DNA of 51,262 nt, taken from the IMG/VR virus record IMGVR_UViG_3300042868_008286, positions 1 through 51,262 of that record; one strand, given 5' to 3'. The notes beneath the pieces are model-generated. The model worked only from the letters and a program-made list of their open reading frames with translations. It ran no database searches and was not told the origin of the DNA. Of the stretch, positions 27,271 through 36,446 are shown in pieces. A program made the translations under genes and the position numbers. Position 1 is the stretch's first letter. Each line of letters opens with the position of its first letter. The DNA is from a virus.

Positions 27271-28680
27271 TTATGTGAACAATTGGTAACTTACAGTCCA
27301 AAATAAATTAAGACCAGATGTAATCGATGTACTAGTAATTGGTCTTAGTCTAATCGTACCAGATGCACTGTCGTAGTCTGCAGTAATCGAACCAATGATA
27401 CTGAAGTTGATCGCTGCCGCTGTAGCCTGAGCATTTACAATAGTGACTGTGGTTGTGTCATTGACCAACAACACCTCACTAATATAGACATTGGTAGACT
27501 GATGGACTTTGAATGTTGCCCGACAACCTTTGTAGATTGTGGAGTTATAAGAAATGGTTGTATATGTCTCTGCTGTATTTGTAACCAATTGAGTATAGGT
27601 ACCGTTTTGTACTCCCTCTACTACTCGAGCAACTCCCTGTGTCTGTAATGTGGTACTGACATAGTCTCTGTTAGCGTTGTTTTGTACAATACTGTCACCG
27701 ACTGTTAGTGTGCCGTCAACAGTTAGATTACTGCTAAAGGTAGATGCTTGAGAAACTGTGATGCTGCTAGAATCTGTAGTTGATATAGTACTACCTATAA
27801 TTCTAAGAGATTCAATGTCAACTGAGCCAGTTCCGTTTGCAGATAATATCAAAGTAGCATTAGTGTTTATAGTAGAAAGTCCATCTTGACTCAGTCTAAC
27901 ATCACCTAATGTAATAGTATTATTGTCAACAACATTTATGGTTGTACCCGAAAGCGCACCAAGTTGATTGATTTTCCATATACCGTCTGATGTTAATGCT
28001 GCTTTTTCCGACAATACTCCTGCTGTACTACGAGTATCAAACGTAAGTTCGCCTGGAACAATTCCCAATGACACAGCTCCCGAAACTCTAGCAGTTATAC
28101 CACCAATTGACACTCTATTGGTACCGTCGTGACCTATGAAATTTAAATCAGCAATATCGTCGCCGTTGGCAACAGCGGTGGGTGCAATATCTGTTCCCCG
28201 AGTTCTTAAAAAATTAAAATTTACTGCATCAACAGTTGAGTGGTGTTGCGCATATGTTAATCCATTTCCAAACGTACCAGAATACGAATTTTTAGTAATA
28301 TACACGTCACCTGAAGTTCTTAAAGAACCAACCAGAGCCCCTCCGGTGCCGTCAACTAGCAAGGTAGAATCATCTGCAAATACACTACCTGTTAAATCGC
28401 CATCAAACGGACCAGTAGCTGCCACAGTAACAGTAGCATCTATTCGACCAGCTGCGTCATTATAAGCAAATGTGATTCCGGAATGCGATCCTGTAGTAAA
28501 CAATGATGCTGCGGCATCAGCCGCATCTTCTAAAGAAATACCAGTAGTAGTGACACCGCCAGCAGTTGTACCATTACCCACAAACAATTGTCCGGTAGTA
28601 GTATCATGAATCAGCTCGCCGGTCAATGGTGTGATTGCAAGTCGTTGTGCAGTGGTCCCTCTGCGTATTTGTAATGGCAT
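27271..28680 (-). CDS. Tail-fibre-like protein with Mtd-type N-terminus, 469 aa
   Basis: The N-terminus PLQIRRGTTAQRLAITPLTGEL followed by TGQLFVGNGTT resembles the N-terminal domain of major tropism determinant-type fibres. Residues about 95-115 contain GSVFADDSTLLVDGTGGAL, a motif found twice in the 503-aa fibre at 4944-6455. The rest is beta-rich with repeats of TLTVGDS/TINVVDN type. A receptor-binding fibre is inferred. AGGAG lies 6 nt before the ATG and a late promoter further up. Confidence 0.78.
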   Translation of the reverse strand: MPLQIRRGTTAQRLAITPLTGELIHDTTTGQLFVGNGTTAGGVTTTGISLEDAADAAASLFTTGSHSGITFAYNDAAGRIDATVTVAATGPFDGDLTGSVFADDSTLLVDGTGGALVGSLRTSGDVYITKNSYSGTFGNGLTYAQHHSTVDAVNFNFLRTRGTDIAPTAVANGDDIADLNFIGHDGTNRVSIGGITARVSGAVSLGIVPGELTFDTRSTAGVLSEKAALTSDGIWKINQLGALSGTTINVVDNNTITLGDVRLSQDGLSTINTNATLILSANGTGSVDIESLRIIGSTISTTDSSSITVSQASTFSSNLTVDGTLTVGDSIVQNNANRDYVSTTLQTQGVARVVEGVQNGTYTQLVTNTAETYTTISYNSTIYKGCRATFKVHQSTNVYISEVLLVNDTTTVTIVNAQATAAAINFSIIGSITADYDSASGTIRLRPITSTSITSGLNLFWTVSYQLFT

Positions 28681-28706
28681 TTTAAACTCCTGAATATCTT
28701 AACTTG

Positions 28707-28714
28707 TATTTATT
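28707..28714 (-). promoter_or_regulatory. T4-type late promoter AATAAATA
   Basis: Located 26 nt before ATG 28680; unlike many others here, this leader is long enough to carry the visible AGGAG ribosome site. Confidence 0.6.
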
Positions 28715-28841
28715 CGCATTATGATAACTTGGAGTGTTAAATTCTACTGTGAGTTATGATAGCAAACACGAATTTATACCCAAAAACAAAGTATTATGCT
28801 AGTTTAATAGACAACTAATTTTTAAGCACCTACAGTTGATG

Positions 28842-28849
28842 GTTAAATA
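28842..28849 (+). promoter_or_regulatory. Late-type motif GTTAAATA
   Basis: Ends 5 nt before ATG 28855 of the plus-strand GNAT gene; no Shine-Dalgarno sequence between. The rest of 28715-28841 is A+T-rich, with no gene or other motif seen. Confidence 0.5.
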
Positions 28850-28854
28850 TAGGC

Positions 28855-29307
28855 ATGAAACCAGTATTCCTAAACAGTGAGACAGACAAACTAGGCAATG
28901 AAATAAACGTTTTCAGGACCGATCAACTTGGCAAGAGCCCCATTTATACATTCTTTCTGCGACAAATGGCAGAACTAATCGATAAAGGATTTGGAACATC
29001 TATTACCACATGGGATGATAAAACCTGCGGAGCTGTTTATGCAGAACAAGATGGCAAGATTTTGGGTCATATTGTATATGATACAGTTAGGCCCAATCAT
29101 CTTTGGATCACTCTTAGTGCTGTTGACGAAACTTGCAGAGGCAGAGGTATCTATACAATACTTCACAAGCACTTTGAGCAAATTGCAAAAGAAAAAGGTT
29201 GTCAATACATTTCAAGTTATGTACACGTTAAAAATCTTGTTCGACAGAAATCTGCTGAAAAGGTAGGAATGAAGCCTTTCTTCTACTTGATGATTAAAGA
29301 AATTTAA
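28855..29307 (+). CDS. GNAT-family N-acetyltransferase, 150 aa
   Basis: The acetyl-CoA-binding motif A reads VDETCRGRGIYTILHKHFEQIAKE (CRGRGI core), preceded by WITLSAV and followed by VKNLVRQKSAEKVGM, all in the usual GNAT order. The acceptor substrate is unknown. It opens a plus-strand unit with the 195-aa protein and two PP-loop genes, so it may act on the same small molecule or peptide. Confidence 0.85.
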   Translation: MKPVFLNSETDKLGNEINVFRTDQLGKSPIYTFFLRQMAELIDKGFGTSITTWDDKTCGAVYAEQDGKILGHIVYDTVRPNHLWITLSAVDETCRGRGIYTILHKHFEQIAKEKGCQYISSYVHVKNLVRQKSAEKVGMKPFFYLMIKEI

Positions 29308-29324
29308 AAATTCTGGCATTTAAC

Positions 29325-29912
29325 ATGAAATATATTATAGTCGATGCTGCGACCCGTGTAATACTTACGTATGTGGAAGATACTAGATTATCTACAAGTT
29401 TAAAGTCTTCTTTATTTGATGTAGACATTATAGCACTTTATCCACACTATGACTTTTACAAAAATATTACCGACAAAAATATTGAAGATAATTGCCTGTG
29501 CATTTCTAAACAAGGCATAGAGTTAAAGTTAGATACCGAAGTTCCTGAGTACATAAAACTTAAAAAATTGTTAGCATTAAAAAAACGAAAAATTGTTAAA
29601 GTACTATTCTTTGTTACTGCAAAATCACTATCAACTTGTAATTTTTTCTTTAATCCAGCCGTAGCCTACTTAATAAATGATATGTTAGAATCAAAAAACG
29701 AAAAATTATTAGATGACTATGTAAGCGGTAGAGGCTTAACAAAAGAAGAAGCATTGAAAGAATTAAAAATTAAATCTGACTCGTTTAATCATATATTAAT
29801 AAAATTACAATCTACCATTGATTATTTTATGGAAGTGATTATTTTGGAAAATGATATTAGTAAATTAGATATTATAGAAAACAAAATTATTAGTAGGATG
29901 GCTGTTGTATGA
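29325..29912 (+). CDS. Hypothetical protein upstream of PP-loop genes, 195 aa
   Basis: No family is recognised. The protein is Lys/Ile/Asp rich and mostly helical after residue 80 (LTKEEALKELKIKSDSF). The stop overlaps the next ATG by 4 nt (ATGA), implying translational coupling and a stoichiometric or accessory role to the PP-loop enzyme downstream. Confidence 0.7.
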   Translation: MKYIIVDAATRVILTYVEDTRLSTSLKSSLFDVDIIALYPHYDFYKNITDKNIEDNCLCISKQGIELKLDTEVPEYIKLKKLLALKKRKIVKVLFFVTAKSLSTCNFFFNPAVAYLINDMLESKNEKLLDDYVSGRGLTKEEALKELKIKSDSFNHILIKLQSTIDYFMEVIILENDISKLDIIENKIISRMAVV

Positions 29913-31027
29913 CACAATCGTTGATAGCATATCAAGCTGATATTCTTAATGCTCAATTAATTGCTGATCCCAAATTTAAAGAATGGTTAGACTTTTATAG
30001 CATTATTCAGGATCGTTGTATAGGCATCAATGATAGAACCAATACATTTAGATTTCCTATACGAACATACGTTCCTGATAAATTTAGGCTACCAGAATTT
30101 AAAAATTCAAGTATTACATATGAAGAATGTGTAATAGAACGTGCTGCACAAATATTAAAACAACAAGAAGATCTCGATATTCCAATACAAATTATGTATA
30201 GTGGAGGAATTGATTCGAGTGTGATTGTATCCTCGTTTATCAAACTTCTAGGAGTAGAACAAGCCTCAAAAAGAATTACTATAAAAATGAATCAAAACAG
30301 TGTCGATGAAAATCCAGAAATGTGGTATAAATTTATAAGACCACATTTCAAAGTTGAAAATAGTGATTTTTCTTATAGTGATAAGGACATAGGTAATTGG
30401 ATTTACGTTATCGGCGAACTAAATGATCAATTATTTGGTGCAGATATTCAACAAAGTTATGAACTGTGGGGTGGTCCCGGTTCATTAAACAAGACAATTA
30501 ATTTTGATACAATGGTAAAGTTTTTTATGGACTCTAAAAAAATATCATCAAGATCAGCAAAAATGTGGACATCATTGTTTATTGAAAATCTAAAAACGTG
30601 CCCGAATCATAATAATCAAGTTTGGGATCTGTTTTGGTGGTATAATTTTACATGGAAATGGATATATGTTTATTATCGATTATTTTTGTTTAGCAACGTA
30701 ACAAACAATATTAATACTGCTTGGTTAGATGATCGATATTTTCCATTTTTTGATACCACAAATTTTCAATTATGGAGTATGAACAATCAAGAGTCTAAAC
30801 ATCTAGGATCATGGAATACATATAAGATTTCTGCAAAAAAGTTTGTGTGTAGCGTATTAGGGTCTAATGAATATTTGCAAAAAGTAAAAAGACCAAGTTT
30901 AAAAAATATATTATATCTACGTCCAAGATTTAACGCAATCACTGCTGATCAAAGTGTAACACAATCTATAGATCTTAGTGATGTATTTGATGATACAAAT
31001 CACATTACAAATTTTAAACATGAATAG
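29909..31027 (+). CDS. Asparagine-synthase-like PP-loop enzyme, 372 aa
   Basis: A perfect PP-loop (MYSGGIDSSVIVSSF, about residues 96-110) shows an AMP-forming, ATP-pyrophosphatase-type domain of the asparagine synthetase C-terminal kind. No N-terminal glutaminase (Cys1) domain is present, so a free amine or another acceptor is likely. Downstream sequence is rich in Trp/Phe/Tyr (WDLFWWYNFTWKWIYVYY). Lasso-peptide cyclases and beta-lactam synthetases are relatives of the same fold, but no specific assignment is justified. Coupled to the next PP-loop gene (8-nt overlap). Confidence 0.75.
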   Translation: MTQSLIAYQADILNAQLIADPKFKEWLDFYSIIQDRCIGINDRTNTFRFPIRTYVPDKFRLPEFKNSSITYEECVIERAAQILKQQEDLDIPIQIMYSGGIDSSVIVSSFIKLLGVEQASKRITIKMNQNSVDENPEMWYKFIRPHFKVENSDFSYSDKDIGNWIYVIGELNDQLFGADIQQSYELWGGPGSLNKTINFDTMVKFFMDSKKISSRSAKMWTSLFIENLKTCPNHNNQVWDLFWWYNFTWKWIYVYYRLFLFSNVTNNINTAWLDDRYFPFFDTTNFQLWSMNNQESKHLGSWNTYKISAKKFVCSVLGSNEYLQKVKRPSLKNILYLRPRFNAITADQSVTQSIDLSDVFDDTNHITNFKHE

Positions 31028-31898
31028 AATTTATACATTTGATAAAAATACAAAAAAGTTCACATACCAAATAGATAATTTTGATAAAGTAACTACAGAT
31101 ACGTTCTTTGATGCAGTTGATAAAACTGTAAAAGATATCAAACAAGAGATGACAGGTTTAGGACTTGATAAAATTGGTCTGTGCCTTTCTGGAATTGACA
31201 GTGAATTAATTGCACATTACATACACCTAAACGACATTCCGGTAGAATATTTTTTCTTTCATATTAACGGAATTAATGATTCTACAAAAATAATAGTTGA
31301 GGATATTGCTAAGAAATATGGTGTTAAATTAAACATTTATGAATTTTCCATTGATGATATTCTAAAATCAATAATACATGAAAATTTTAAAATTACTGAA
31401 GTATGTTGGCCCACGTACTCTACAGTCCCATATATTTTAAAATTAATTCCAAGTGATTTTTATATAATTGTAGGAGAGGGTGATCTAGAAAAAGATAGTG
31501 TAAACAAATACCTAACTATCTTTAATAGAAAAATTACCAATTACGATTCTAGTGTGTTTTACATACCTATGCATCTAACTGAAATAGCTTATCAGCAATC
31601 TTTAAATTTTTATAAAAAATCTGGCGAAATGAATTTTTATAGCAGGATTTTTGATTCGTGGTATCATATTTTAAACAGCAATAAGTTGAGAACTAATGGT
31701 AAGTTTTTTTATGATCCTAAGAGTATATTGCTGGCAGATTTAGTAAAGATGAATTTTGTATCTCCTCTTAAAACTTTAAATTTTGAAAATATGAAATTAG
31801 CAGATACCATAATAACTCTATTAAAAAATAAGGGGTCCGCGAATTGGGACCCCTATATAGGAGATGTTGTATTAGTTCCTAAAAACTTAATATATTAA
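31020..31898 (+). CDS. Degenerate PP-loop (asparagine-synthase-like) protein, 292 aa
   Basis: The loop reads CLSGIDSELIAHYI (about residue 55), lacking one Gly of the SGGxDS consensus, so ATP chemistry may be weakened. The ATG at 31020 overlaps the preceding stop by 8 nt. Later blocks (YIIVGEGDLEKDSVN) resemble the nucleotide-site region of the family. It may form a heterodimer with the upstream PP-loop protein. It ends against the convergent gene at 31895. A perfect 8-bp inverted repeat (31831-31838/31847-31854) lies inside its 3' part. Confidence 0.68.
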   Translation: MNRIYTFDKNTKKFTYQIDNFDKVTTDTFFDAVDKTVKDIKQEMTGLGLDKIGLCLSGIDSELIAHYIHLNDIPVEYFFFHINGINDSTKIIVEDIAKKYGVKLNIYEFSIDDILKSIIHENFKITEVCWPTYSTVPYILKLIPSDFYIIVGEGDLEKDSVNKYLTIFNRKITNYDSSVFYIPMHLTEIAYQQSLNFYKKSGEMNFYSRIFDSWYHILNSNKLRTNGKFFYDPKSILLADLVKMNFVSPLKTLNFENMKLADTIITLLKNKGSANWDPYIGDVVLVPKNLIY

Positions 31899-32200
31899 AT
31901 ATCTTCAAAAATTTTAGGACCTATAGTAATACCAACAGAAGAGTAGTATTCGTTTCTTAAATCCCAGTACGGGACAAGGTCCGGGTCAACATCGTATTCG
32001 TCAAAAGCCGCACGATCAACCCAAACTCCTTCATAAAACATTTTCAATCCATCTTCGCTATATGTGATATTATACGAAATGTGTTTACTTGAATCAATAT
32101 AAGTTTGTAATTTGGTCTTAAATTCGACGGCTGGTAAGACATCCCCGTGCCAAGGAATATCTGCAGAAGGTCTTGTATATTCTCTTTTAATTTTAATCAT
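31895..32200 (-). CDS. Hypothetical protein, 101 aa
   Basis: Start MIKIKREYTRP at 32200 is preferred because GGAG lies 6 nt upstream; a further ATG overlaps that site. Sequence blocks PSADIPWHGDVLPAVEF and FYEGVWVDRAAFDEYDVDPDL look like a small alpha/beta fold of unknown function. It is the last gene behind the cupin. Confidence 0.65.
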   Translation of the reverse strand: MIKIKREYTRPSADIPWHGDVLPAVEFKTKLQTYIDSSKHISYNITYSEDGLKMFYEGVWVDRAAFDEYDVDPDLVPYWDLRNEYYSSVGITIGPKIFEDI

Positions 32201-32212
32201 TGTTATCTCCAA

Positions 32213-32845
32213 TTATTGATTATTTATATATGTTCTAGTTTTCATAGGGTTAGCTTCATCTTTTGGACCGTCTTCACTATCTGGATGAAAAACAGCTAAA
32301 CTCATAAAAGAGTCTGTTGTAAAAAATCTATGTCTAGCGTGTCTGTCTAAAATAAATCGATCACCTTTGGATAATTCAACTACTTCTTTGTCAATTTCAG
32401 CAAATCCCCTACCTTCTAATATTACGCCTATTCGAATACTAGGATGTGTGTGAAATGTTTGCTTTATATCGTTAGGAAAAAACAAATAATTTATACAGGG
32501 ATCTCCGTTACGCAACGGATTAATAATATTGGTATTTGAGCAACCATCTATATAACTTAATTGACCCTGAATAGTAGGATCAAATGTTACCAATTGTTGC
32601 TCTTGAAATTTGTATCCGGGAGTTTCAATAATCAATGCACTCCCATCTAATACAATATTTTCATTTACGCAGGCGCCAAATTTTCCGTTAATTTGATAAG
32701 ATGCCGATACCATCTTACAATTATTTCCAATAATAAATGTTGAATGATTTTTTAATTCAGATGTGTAATGAGTATCTATTACTTTTATTTTTAAAATAGT
32801 CCTATCATAAATTGTTAACTCGTCTGTTATTTTTTGAAATTTCAT
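32213..32845 (-). CDS. Cupin-domain protein, 210 aa
   Basis: The C-terminal half carries cupin motif 1 (TFHTHPSIRIGVILEGRGFAE) and motif 2 (LSKGDRFILDRHARHRF), with His residues suitable for binding one metal. The N-terminal half is beta-rich without motifs. Cupins of this form may be dioxygenases, isomerases or sensors; the substrate is unknown. A TGTAAATA-like motif and a GAGG site lie upstream. It sits between PP-loop genes. Confidence 0.8.
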   Translation of the reverse strand: MKFQKITDELTIYDRTILKIKVIDTHYTSELKNHSTFIIGNNCKMVSASYQINGKFGACVNENIVLDGSALIIETPGYKFQEQQLVTFDPTIQGQLSYIDGCSNTNIINPLRNGDPCINYLFFPNDIKQTFHTHPSIRIGVILEGRGFAEIDKEVVELSKGDRFILDRHARHRFFTTDSFMSLAVFHPDSEDGPKDEANPMKTRTYINNQ

Positions 32846-32895
32846 CGTGACTGCCTCTGTAGTATAGGTAGTATTTACATATCAAAGACACATGT

Positions 32896-33015
32896 TTAAA
32901 AATTTCTTACTATAGGAGAATTAATACAAGTTGATTCATAAATTTCGTTATTACAAGTTTTATCCGCTACTTTGTAAAACCCACAGTTACTTATTAATTG
33001 GGCCTTTAATTTCAT
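32896..33015 (-). CDS. Possible 39-aa cysteine-containing peptide
   Basis: A short frame (ATG 33015, stop 32898-32896) overlaps the 3' end of the PP-loop gene by 29 nt. The product reads MKLKAQLIS, then three spaced cysteines (SNCGFYK, KTCNNE, STCINS). There is no obvious ribosome site, so it may be spurious or a remnant. Its place directly behind an asparagine-synthase-like gene raises the possibility of a modified-peptide precursor. Confidence 0.3.
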   Translation of the reverse strand: MKLKAQLISNCGFYKVADKTCNNEIYESTCINSPIVRNF

Positions 33016-33907
33016 TATAAAGTTGAGTTATAGTTCTATCTATTTGTTGCCTGTAGGGCAAACCATTGTACTTATTTTTCAATACAAGTTGAACTTCAGC
33101 AACTAGATCATCAATTTTTTCAAATCCTGTCTGTTTCTTGCGTTCGATAATATCGGGATACATTTCTCGAAAGCCTAGTATTTTTGTAGAATTGATGCCT
33201 AATCGTCCACGGTATTCGTCGTTTACTAATTTTTTAAACCAGGTTAACGTAGTATACCCTAAAACCAATCCAGGTGACCACTTAAACCATTGATAAATTG
33301 CAGGACGATTATGTAGAATGTTGTATTTGTCACATCCTAAATCGTGTTCAAAATCTTGCATCAACCAAGTACCCTTTTTACTATAGTCATCATCTGTACG
33401 ATACCATCTTACATCACTATGCCCTACAATAATTAACCCATCGGCACAGTCTGTAAATTTAAGATGGGGTAGCATTCTAGGTCTATCTATTTGTGCATCT
33501 TCTGATACTTTTACTGCATCGTTTTCATAAAACTTTTTTAAGTTAAAGTCTACTATTGTATAATCAATATTAAGAATAGAACATACGGTAACGGCATAAC
33601 TTACATCATAAATGTTTAGATCATTTTCGTACCTAACAACATAAACCTTAGGGTTTGAGCCAATTGCTAGGTAGGAACGTAGTATTATTTCGCTATCTAC
33701 TCCACCACTAAAAAATATGCAAGGTCTTAATCCTGGATAATGATCTATAGTGCTTTTGGCTGCTTCGATTAATTCTTCTTTGAACGATAATAATGGTCTA
33801 TCCATTTTAGTGTAAATGGTTTTAAGCTCTTTATTTTCAATTTGTCTCCCAAATAAAGCATCATTGCCGTATTTCCATTGATACCAATTATTTTCACTTG
33901 TATACAT
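32987..33907 (-). CDS. Third asparagine-synthase-like PP-loop enzyme, 306 aa
   Basis: The PP-loop is FFSGGVDSEIILRSYL (about residues 65-80), with a downstream GLIIVGHSDVRWYRTDDDY segment. The N-terminus (NNWYQWKYGNDALFG) has no glutaminase domain. The gene starts 14 nt inside the upstream hydroxylase-like gene, making a desaturase-hydroxylase-PP-loop unit. Possible role: ATP-dependent amide or ester formation on a fatty-acyl or peptide substrate, which is inference from context only. Confidence 0.75.
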   Translation of the reverse strand: MYTSENNWYQWKYGNDALFGRQIENKELKTIYTKMDRPLLSFKEELIEAAKSTIDHYPGLRPCIFFSGGVDSEIILRSYLAIGSNPKVYVVRYENDLNIYDVSYAVTVCSILNIDYTIVDFNLKKFYENDAVKVSEDAQIDRPRMLPHLKFTDCADGLIIVGHSDVRWYRTDDDYSKKGTWLMQDFEHDLGCDKYNILHNRPAIYQWFKWSPGLVLGYTTLTWFKKLVNDEYRGRLGINSTKILGFREMYPDIIERKKQTGFEKIDDLVAEVQLVLKNKYNGLPYRQQIDRTITQLYNEIKGPINK

Positions 33908-34325
33908 TTTTGTGAGTTCCGAATATTATGTCCCATATTGGCATGAATAGCCCATAATTAGAATTATTCCGATGATGAATCAAATGCCATTTACCACTAG
34001 TAAGAATAGGTAAATTAAAATTTGAATTATGTTCTATTGATTCTTGTATAAATGCAGCCCATATATAATAGAACACACTAATCCACCATTGACCAGTTAC
34101 TAAACTAAACAACAATGTAGGAATAACTTCAGTGAGCCATAAGTCTAACGTGCTAGTCCAATCATCATTAAATAATACTAAATTAGACCAATGCCACGTT
34201 GTAGTATGGTTTAATACAAATCTATGGTGATGCATATGTATAGTACGTACTACAGGCAGTTTGTGCCCTATTCTATGAATCCAATATAGAATTAACGTCC
34301 ATAGAAAGAAATACAGAAGAAACAT
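33894..34325 (-). CDS. Fatty-acid hydroxylase/sterol desaturase-like membrane protein, 143 aa
   Basis: Histidine clusters typical of the superfamily are present: WIHRIGHKLP, HMHHHRF, QESIEHNSNF and WHLIHHRNN. Hydrophobic stretches occur at residues 1-17 and about 60-95. The di-iron enzymes of this family hydroxylate or desaturate membrane lipids. At 143 aa it is short for the family, probably a minimal version. Start ATG abuts the stop of the desaturase gene. Confidence 0.82.
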   Translation of the reverse strand: MFLLYFFLWTLILYWIHRIGHKLPVVRTIHMHHHRFVLNHTTTWHWSNLVLFNDDWTSTLDLWLTEVIPTLLFSLVTGQWWISVFYYIWAAFIQESIEHNSNFNLPILTSGKWHLIHHRNNSNYGLFMPIWDIIFGTHKNVYK

Positions 34326-35099
34326 TTAAATCTTTATCAATTTAATAATTAGACCTGATATGTCAACTTCCCACCACTTTGTACCAAAGTATGAATTCTT
34401 AGGATATCTGTGATGATTGTTGTGCCAACTTTCTCCCCAACTGGGAATTGACCATAACCAATTATTTGTGCTTTGATCTGATAGATTATAAGTTCGATAA
34501 CCGCCAAACCAGTTTGGCATATGCCCTACATAGTTAACTACATTACTCATAAGTCCAGTAATCACTGCTGGCATCCAATGTGCAAATACCATTAACCAGA
34601 AGCCGCCGGCAACAAAAAGTACAGCACTATAAGCTATAAGAATGGCAAAATAATAACGGTGTAAGAACTGTTGAAATTTATCAGTAACTAGATCACGCAT
34701 ACGCCATTTAGTATCCGCACTGATTTGATTAACATAATCTAGTGTAAAAATTTTAACGCCTTTGTGTAAAGGACTGTGTGGGTCTTCTGGTTTGTCGCTC
34801 TTTAAGTGATGGTTGATATGAATAGCAACCCAGGCTAATGGACTGCCGGTGCCCGCAAAACAGCCTACAACTGAAAGTATTTTAGTTAACCATGGATATG
34901 TTTTGTAACTGTTATGCGTTAACCGTCTATGATATGTTATTACGATTCCTAAACACCCGTAAACAAAGTAACCTAGTAAAACTAACAACAATTCAATTGC
35001 ACTCATGCCGTAGATATATACGCCTAGTATAGATCCTAGCAAAGATATGATTAAAAATAGTTGGGCACCCAACGTACTGCTTGAAAAATAGTTCTTCAT
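34326..35099 (-). CDS. Fatty-acid desaturase (delta-9 type), 257 aa
   Basis: The three histidine boxes are complete: HRRLTH (about residue 55), HINHHLKSDKPEDPHSP (about 92) and WHNNHH (about 223). Several membrane helices flank them. The enzyme should insert a double bond into acyl chains using host electron carriers, as no ferredoxin is seen. A GATAAATA motif, overlapping the stop of the upstream gene, ends 5 nt before ATG. Confidence 0.9.
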   Translation of the reverse strand: MKNYFSSSTLGAQLFLIISLLGSILGVYIYGMSAIELLLVLLGYFVYGCLGIVITYHRRLTHNSYKTYPWLTKILSVVGCFAGTGSPLAWVAIHINHHLKSDKPEDPHSPLHKGVKIFTLDYVNQISADTKWRMRDLVTDKFQQFLHRYYFAILIAYSAVLFVAGGFWLMVFAHWMPAVITGLMSNVVNYVGHMPNWFGGYRTYNLSDQSTNNWLWSIPSWGESWHNNHHRYPKNSYFGTKWWEVDISGLIIKLIKI

Positions 35100-35103
35100 G
35101 CAA

Positions 35104-35685
35104 CTATTTATCAGGTAAATTGTGGCCTTTAAGTTTTCTAGATTTTATAACAATATTATCTGGTTTCAATTCCTGTCCCATTAATCTCCAGTACAATTCA
35201 AATTCTGGTTTGGTATTTGCTGGAACAACAGCCAGTGTAGTCAAGTCATACTTTCCTTGAATTGCATATGAATTTTTCTTCCATTGTCTTTCGTATACCC
35301 GTTCTAGTCTTTCTGCTATACTGTAAAAGTATTGATGATACCCTCGCCCTTCTGCTATGTCAAATGCCGCTTTAAACAACATTCCAAATTCGGGCCGGTT
35401 AAAATTAAAATAAGACGTATAAACAGAACTAAAAAAATTTGAGATTACCCAAAATTTTCCTCGCATCTTACTTTCGTAAAACCCTACAGTTATCCAACTA
35501 ATTAATTTACCATCTTCAAAATAACCAATTCCTACAGAATTGTTAGATTTAGATTCTTCTCGAAGAGCTTGATAACGTTCGGGGGATATTGGAGTAGTAC
35601 CGCTTATTTTTTTACGAGAAAAAATAATTTGTTTACAAAATTCTTCGTACTCTTGATTGCCAGTAATTTCACGAACTTCTGTCAT
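35104..35685 (-). CDS. GNAT-like/unknown protein between two desaturases, 193 aa
   Basis: Segments VGIGYFEDGKLISWITVGF, AAFDIAEGRGYHQYFYSIAERL and ERQWKKNSYAI suggest a GNAT-like fold, but the classical acetyl-CoA loop is not evident. Its position between two desaturases suggests an acyl or lipid-related function. Similar overall layout to the 200-aa protein at 37120-37722. Confidence 0.6.
   Translation of the reverse strand: MTEVREITGNQEYEEFCKQIIFSRKKISGTTPISPERYQALREESKSNNSVGIGYFEDGKLISWITVGFYESKMRGKFWVISNFFSSVYTSYFNFNRPEFGMLFKAAFDIAEGRGYHQYFYSIAERLERVYERQWKKNSYAIQGKYDLTTLAVVPANTKPEFELYWRLMGQELKPDNIVIKSRKLKGHNLPDK
35105..35112 (-). promoter_or_regulatory. Late-type motif GATAAATA before desaturase
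   Basis: Overlaps the DK-stop codons of the upstream gene; 5 nt separate it from ATG 35099. Confidence 0.5.
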
Positions 35686-35689
35686 AGTG

Positions 35690-36442
35690 TTATTGTTTTA
35701 TAAAATTTATTAATACTCCAATTGGATCGTATTCATATTTTAATACTTTTGTCGAAGTTTTTTGGGCGTTGGCATGGTGATTATTATGCCAAGCATCGCC
35801 TAGTATAAACGGCCAAAGATACAAATTGTTAGTGCTACGATCTGTTGTTTCAAAATTTCGATAACCCTTCATATGTGCAAAATAATTAAACATAGTTTGA
35901 GTCACACTGACTACAAATACAGGAATAGCCCACATATAAAATATCAAATTAAAATCAATTATAGACAACAATACTAGGAAACTTAGTATTAGCAAAAGAT
36001 AATACTTGTCAATTTTTATGTGTGCGGTAGTTAATAATTCTTTTACAATAAAGTGATTGATTTTTGTATTTTCTTGTATAGGTTTAAATCCTATAAACTT
36101 AAAAGTATCGTAATGCGGACTGTGAGGATCTTTTTCGGTGTCAGAAGTTGCGTGATGAATACGGTGTATATACACCCAACCTAGGGGACTTCCGCGGCCT
36201 GATAGCACAGCAAACACAGTAAAGAACCATTTGATCACTGAGTTTAGTTTAAAACTTTTGTGGCTGTAATATCTGTGCAGCATCATGCTGATTCCCAACA
36301 CACTATACCCGTAGAACATCAATACGGATAGCAATATGTATTGCCAAGAAACATCTGCAACGAATGGACACACTATAATAAGTGCGATTGACAAGAGTTG
36401 GATTATACGCAATGTATTCGGGGAAGACGAAAATAGTTTCAC
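35690..36442 (-). CDS. Second fatty-acid desaturase, 250 aa
   Basis: Histidine boxes HRYYSH, HRIHHATSDTEKDPHSP and WHNNHH are all present with membrane helices between them. It is diverged from the first desaturase, so the two may act on different positions or substrates. Start codon is GTG at 36442, 4 nt after AATAAATA. It heads the minus-strand unit that runs through GNAT-like, desaturase, hydroxylase and PP-loop genes. Confidence 0.88.
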   Translation of the reverse strand: MKLFSSSPNTLRIIQLLSIALIIVCPFVADVSWQYILLSVLMFYGYSVLGISMMLHRYYSHKSFKLNSVIKWFFTVFAVLSGRGSPLGWVYIHRIHHATSDTEKDPHSPHYDTFKFIGFKPIQENTKINHFIVKELLTTAHIKIDKYYLLLILSFLVLLSIIDFNLIFYMWAIPVFVVSVTQTMFNYFAHMKGYRNFETTDRSTNNLYLWPFILGDAWHNNHHANAQKTSTKVLKYEYDPIGVLINFIKQ

Positions 36443-36446
36443 TCAG

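Noticed and set aside
31831-31854. Perfect AGGGGTCC/GGACCCCT hairpin as a terminator
   Set aside because: It lies inside the coding region and no T-run follows on either strand; noted only as an inverted repeat.
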